Origin: Planktomarina sp.
Lineage (GTDB): Bacteria; Pseudomonadota; Alphaproteobacteria; Rhodobacterales; Rhodobacteraceae
NCBI GenBank assembly: GCA_002698165.1
Contig: NZVF01000083.1
Span: forward strand, 1-7,462
Direction: 5' to 3'
DNA: 7,462 bases
A model generated the notes under the pieces. That model was given only the letters and a program-made list of their open reading frames with translations. It had not been told where the DNA came from and did no database searches. Below, piece by piece: positions 5,968-7,462 of this stretch. The translations under genes were made by a program, and so were the position numbers. Numbering within the stretch: position 1 is the first letter of the stretch; each line of letters starts with the position of its first letter.

Positions 5968-6867
5968 ATGATTATGCAGCGAACTGAACAGATCCATGAA
6001 AAAGCAAATGGCCTCGATAAACTTGAAGGTACTGAAATACTCGCAATACTTCTCGATAGCCAGGTAGAAGCTGCCAAATGTGTTTTACCTGCCATTGAGC
6101 CAATAGAGCGAGGAGCTCGGGCAATGGCAGATGCTATAATTAATGGAAATAAATTAATATACGCTGCTGCTGGCAGCTCAGGGCTTCAAGCGATGGCAGA
6201 CGGTTTGGAGATAACACCAACCTTTGGAATACCAATATCGCAAATAAAAATTCTTCGTGCGGGCGGTCTGGAAGATATGTCACGTCCCAAAGGCGAAATG
6301 GAAGATAGTGAAGAGGCTGCAATAAACGATGCTAAAATTATTGAAGCTGGTGATTGTGTGATTTGTCTAGCAGCAAGCGGAAATACAAATTATCCAGTAA
6401 CTATTATGGAAATATGCAAAAAGCTTGGTGCGACGACGATAGGTATGGCAAACAATCCAGATACCAAGCTTCTTGAAAACTCTGATATTCCAATTCTGCT
6501 ACCAACCCCACCCGAAGTAATTGCTGGTTCAACGCGTCTTGGTGCCGGAACCGCCCAAAAAATTGCATTAAATATGATGTCTTCGTGTATGGGAGTTTAT
6601 TTAGGAAACGTAATGGATGGCATGATGGTAAACCTTATAGCTAACAATGCTAAGTTATTTAAAAGGTCAGAAGAAATTGTAATGAACATCTCAGGCTGTA
6701 ACCGTCATCAAGCAGCACAGAGCTTAAAAAAATCAAAAGGCTCAGTCAAACTCGCAATTTTACTAATTGAAGGTGCAAAGACACTGAATGAAGCAAAGCA
6801 TTTTTTAGATAAAGAAATGCAAAATTTGAGAAGGGCAATATCCGCTTTGCGGGCAGAAGAAATTTAA
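5968..6867 (+). CDS. murQ: N-acetylmuramic acid 6-phosphate etherase
   Basis: Cleaves the D-lactyl ether of MurNAc-6-P, giving GlcNAc-6-P for NagA plus D-lactate, in the cytoplasm. Its 299 residues match the E. coli enzyme's length. Seen: N-terminal TEQIHEKANGLDKL (6-19); SIS-domain phosphate loop IYAAAGSSG (64-72); GLEITPTFG (79-87), where Glu81 takes the place of E. coli catalytic Glu83; an acidic stretch GEMEDSEEAA (109-118) where the second active-site Glu region falls; CLAASGNTNYP (133-143); the family signature GSTRLGAGTAQK (187-198); and a C-terminal helical domain with SGCNRHQAAQSL (242-253). The usual MVDV..TNEKL is MVNLIANNAKL (220-230) here, a mild divergence. ATG codons at 5968 and 5974 are both possible and neither has a clear Shine-Dalgarno. 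It is first in a run with the binding protein 44 bp downstream. Confidence 0.95.
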   Translation: MIMQRTEQIHEKANGLDKLEGTEILAILLDSQVEAAKCVLPAIEPIERGARAMADAIINGNKLIYAAAGSSGLQAMADGLEITPTFGIPISQIKILRAGGLEDMSRPKGEMEDSEEAAINDAKIIEAGDCVICLAASGNTNYPVTIMEICKKLGATTIGMANNPDTKLLENSDIPILLPTPPEVIAGSTRLGAGTAQKIALNMMSSCMGVYLGNVMDGMMVNLIANNAKLFKRSEEIVMNISGCNRHQAAQSLKKSKGSVKLAILLIEGAKTLNEAKHFLDKEMQNLRRAISALRAEEI

Positions 6868-6869
6868 CC

Positions 6870-6885
6870 GATGCCGAAAGGCATC
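6870..6885 (+). promoter_or_regulatory. GNRA-tetraloop hairpin between murQ and the binding-protein gene
   Basis: GATGCC-GAAA-GGCATC forms a perfect 6-bp stem closed by a GAAA tetraloop, a very stable RNA fold. It begins 3 bases after the murQ stop. The bases that follow (ATGATTTCC) are not a T-run, so it is not a standard intrinsic terminator. A smaller inverted pair, CCGC-TTT-GCGG at 6842-6852, lies just upstream in the murQ end. Stable intercistronic hairpins between an enzyme gene and a highly expressed periplasmic binding protein commonly act as mRNA stabilisers or processing boundaries; that role is inferred here. Confidence 0.6.
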
Positions 6886-6900
6886 ATGATTTCCAATAAA

Positions 6901-6907
6901 GGGAGGG
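6901..6907 (+). promoter_or_regulatory. strong Shine-Dalgarno of the binding-protein gene
   Basis: GGGAGGG lies 4 bases before the ATG at 6912. It is the only strongly purine/G-rich ribosome site in this window: anmK, murQ, gntR, nagA and the SIS gene all have weak or distant ones. It fixes the start and predicts higher translation of the binding protein than of its neighbours. Confidence 0.8.
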
Positions 6908-6911
6908 AAAT

Positions 6912-7462
6912 ATGAAATTTGTAAATAAACTCAAAAAAAGAGTATTGTTGGCAGCAGCTGCAATATTCGTGGGAGGCACAGCAATTGCTGAAACCCAATT
7001 AGATTTTTGGAGTTGGCGTCAAGAAGACGCAGAAGCCTACAATTCAATAATAGCTGAGTTCGAAAAGGCTAATCCAGATATAAAAGTGACTTACACAGCC
7101 CATGAACCAACCAATTATGCTACTATTTTAACAACAGCCTTAGCAGGTGGGTCTGGACCAGATATTATACACACCCGAGCCTATGGCGCCTTTGAAAGTA
7201 TGGCAGCCCCAGGTTACCTTGAAAGTCTAGATGGAAAAGTTGACCTATCTGGCTTTTCTTTTGATGAACTTTTAGGAGTTACACTTCGATCCAATGGCGA
7301 AGTATATTCTGTACCAATGGCATCGCAAACAATATTGGTTTACTATAATCCGGATATTTTATCTGCTAATAATATCACACCACCATCAACTTGGAATGAA
7401 TTTAAAGCTGCAGCTAGTAAATTAAAATCTGCAGGAGTTGTTCCATTTGCTAATGGCTCAAA
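6912..7462 (+). CDS. periplasmic sugar-binding protein of an ABC importer (COG1653 type), 3' end cut by the window
   Basis: I translated 183 codons plus two bases with no stop, so the gene continues past the edge; the family is usually 400-430 residues. Residues 1-26 form a Sec signal peptide: basic MKFVNKLKKR, hydrophobic VLLAAAAIFVGG, and AIA with cleavage likely before Glu27. There is no lipobox Cys, so the protein should be free in a Gram-negative periplasm. The mature part starts TQLDFWSWRQED and has the cluster B solute-binding pattern: FEKANPDIKVTY (50-61), TNYATILTTALAGGSGPDI (67-85), GYLESLD (101-107), EVYSVPMASQTILVYYNPDI (130-149) and PPSTWNEFKAAASKLK (157-172). Being next to murQ, it probably binds a peptidoglycan-derived amino sugar (MurNAc, GlcNAc or a disaccharide) and delivers it to a permease encoded beyond the window. 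The ligand is inferred from neighbours only. Confidence 0.92.
   Translation, partial: MKFVNKLKKRVLLAAAAIFVGGTAIAETQLDFWSWRQEDAEAYNSIIAEFEKANPDIKVTYTAHEPTNYATILTTALAGGSGPDIIHTRAYGAFESMAAPGYLESLDGKVDLSGFSFDELLGVTLRSNGEVYSVPMASQTILVYYNPDILSANNITPPSTWNEFKAAASKLKSAGVVPFANGS

Noticed and set aside
6870..6885. Reading the murQ-downstream hairpin as a full terminator
   Set aside because: No run of T follows the stem on the plus strand, and a gene with a strong ribosome site and the same direction starts 26 bases later.
1..7462. CRISPR array, tRNA, rRNA, insertion sequence or phage attachment site
   Set aside because: No regularly spaced repeats, cloverleaf, transposase motif or terminal inverted repeats are visible; gaps between genes are too short to hide them except 5765-5967, which is explained by regulation.

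Overview
The window is an amino-sugar and cell-wall-sugar catabolism cluster from an AT-rich bacterium, most likely a streamlined marine alphaproteobacterium of Rhodobacterales or a related group. That placement is an inference. It rests on AT-rich coding with short gaps, the style of the proteins (an AnmK beginning with a GLMTGTVLDG loop, a HutC-type GntR regulator, an SIS-type deaminase in place of classical NagB) and a soluble, non-lipoprotein solute-binding protein. The last point implies a periplasm. No sequence comparison could be run.

Layout. (1) Positions 1-57 hold perhaps the last codons of an upstream gene and a perfect 17-base AT-rich palindrome. (2) 58-2817, plus strand: anmK (anhydro-MurNAc kinase), nanE (ManNAc-6-P 2-epimerase) and a BadF/BadG-type N-acetylhexosamine kinase. 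(3) 2818-5764, minus strand: a tight run in the order gntR, SIS deaminase/isomerase, nagA. The gaps are 2 bp and a 4-bp ATGA overlap. Its last stop codon directly abuts the stop of the converging kinase gene, with no base between. (4) 5765-5967: a 203-bp divergent control region with four TGGTAT/ATACCA half-sites and a recognisable murQ promoter. (5) 5968 to the right edge, plus strand: murQ (MurNAc-6-P etherase), a GNRA-loop hairpin, a strong Shine-Dalgarno, and the first 183 codons of a periplasmic sugar-binding protein of the COG1653 type that runs off the window.

How the genes fit together. AnmK turns 1,6-anhydro-MurNAc into MurNAc-6-P. MurQ cuts off D-lactate to give GlcNAc-6-P. The BadF-type kinase can feed GlcNAc (perhaps also MurNAc or ManNAc) into the same pool, and NanE converts ManNAc-6-P to GlcNAc-6-P. 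NagA deacetylates GlcNAc-6-P to GlcN-6-P, and the SIS enzyme most plausibly deaminates and isomerises that to fructose-6-P. Four entry routes therefore converge on one exit to glycolysis. The binding protein behind murQ suggests that an ABC transporter brings in the sugar, in place of the PTS permease MurP or the muropeptide permease AmpG. Neither of those, nor NagZ, nor a sialate lyase (NanA), is seen here. The GntR repressor probably controls both its own run and the murQ-transporter run from the shared intergenic region, in place of the RpiR-family MurR that controls murQ in E. coli.

All enzymes belong to known families, and no coding stretch looks wholly novel. The points most worth a second look are the operator architecture at 5857-5937, the unknown ligand of the binding protein, and the substrate of the divergent kinase.
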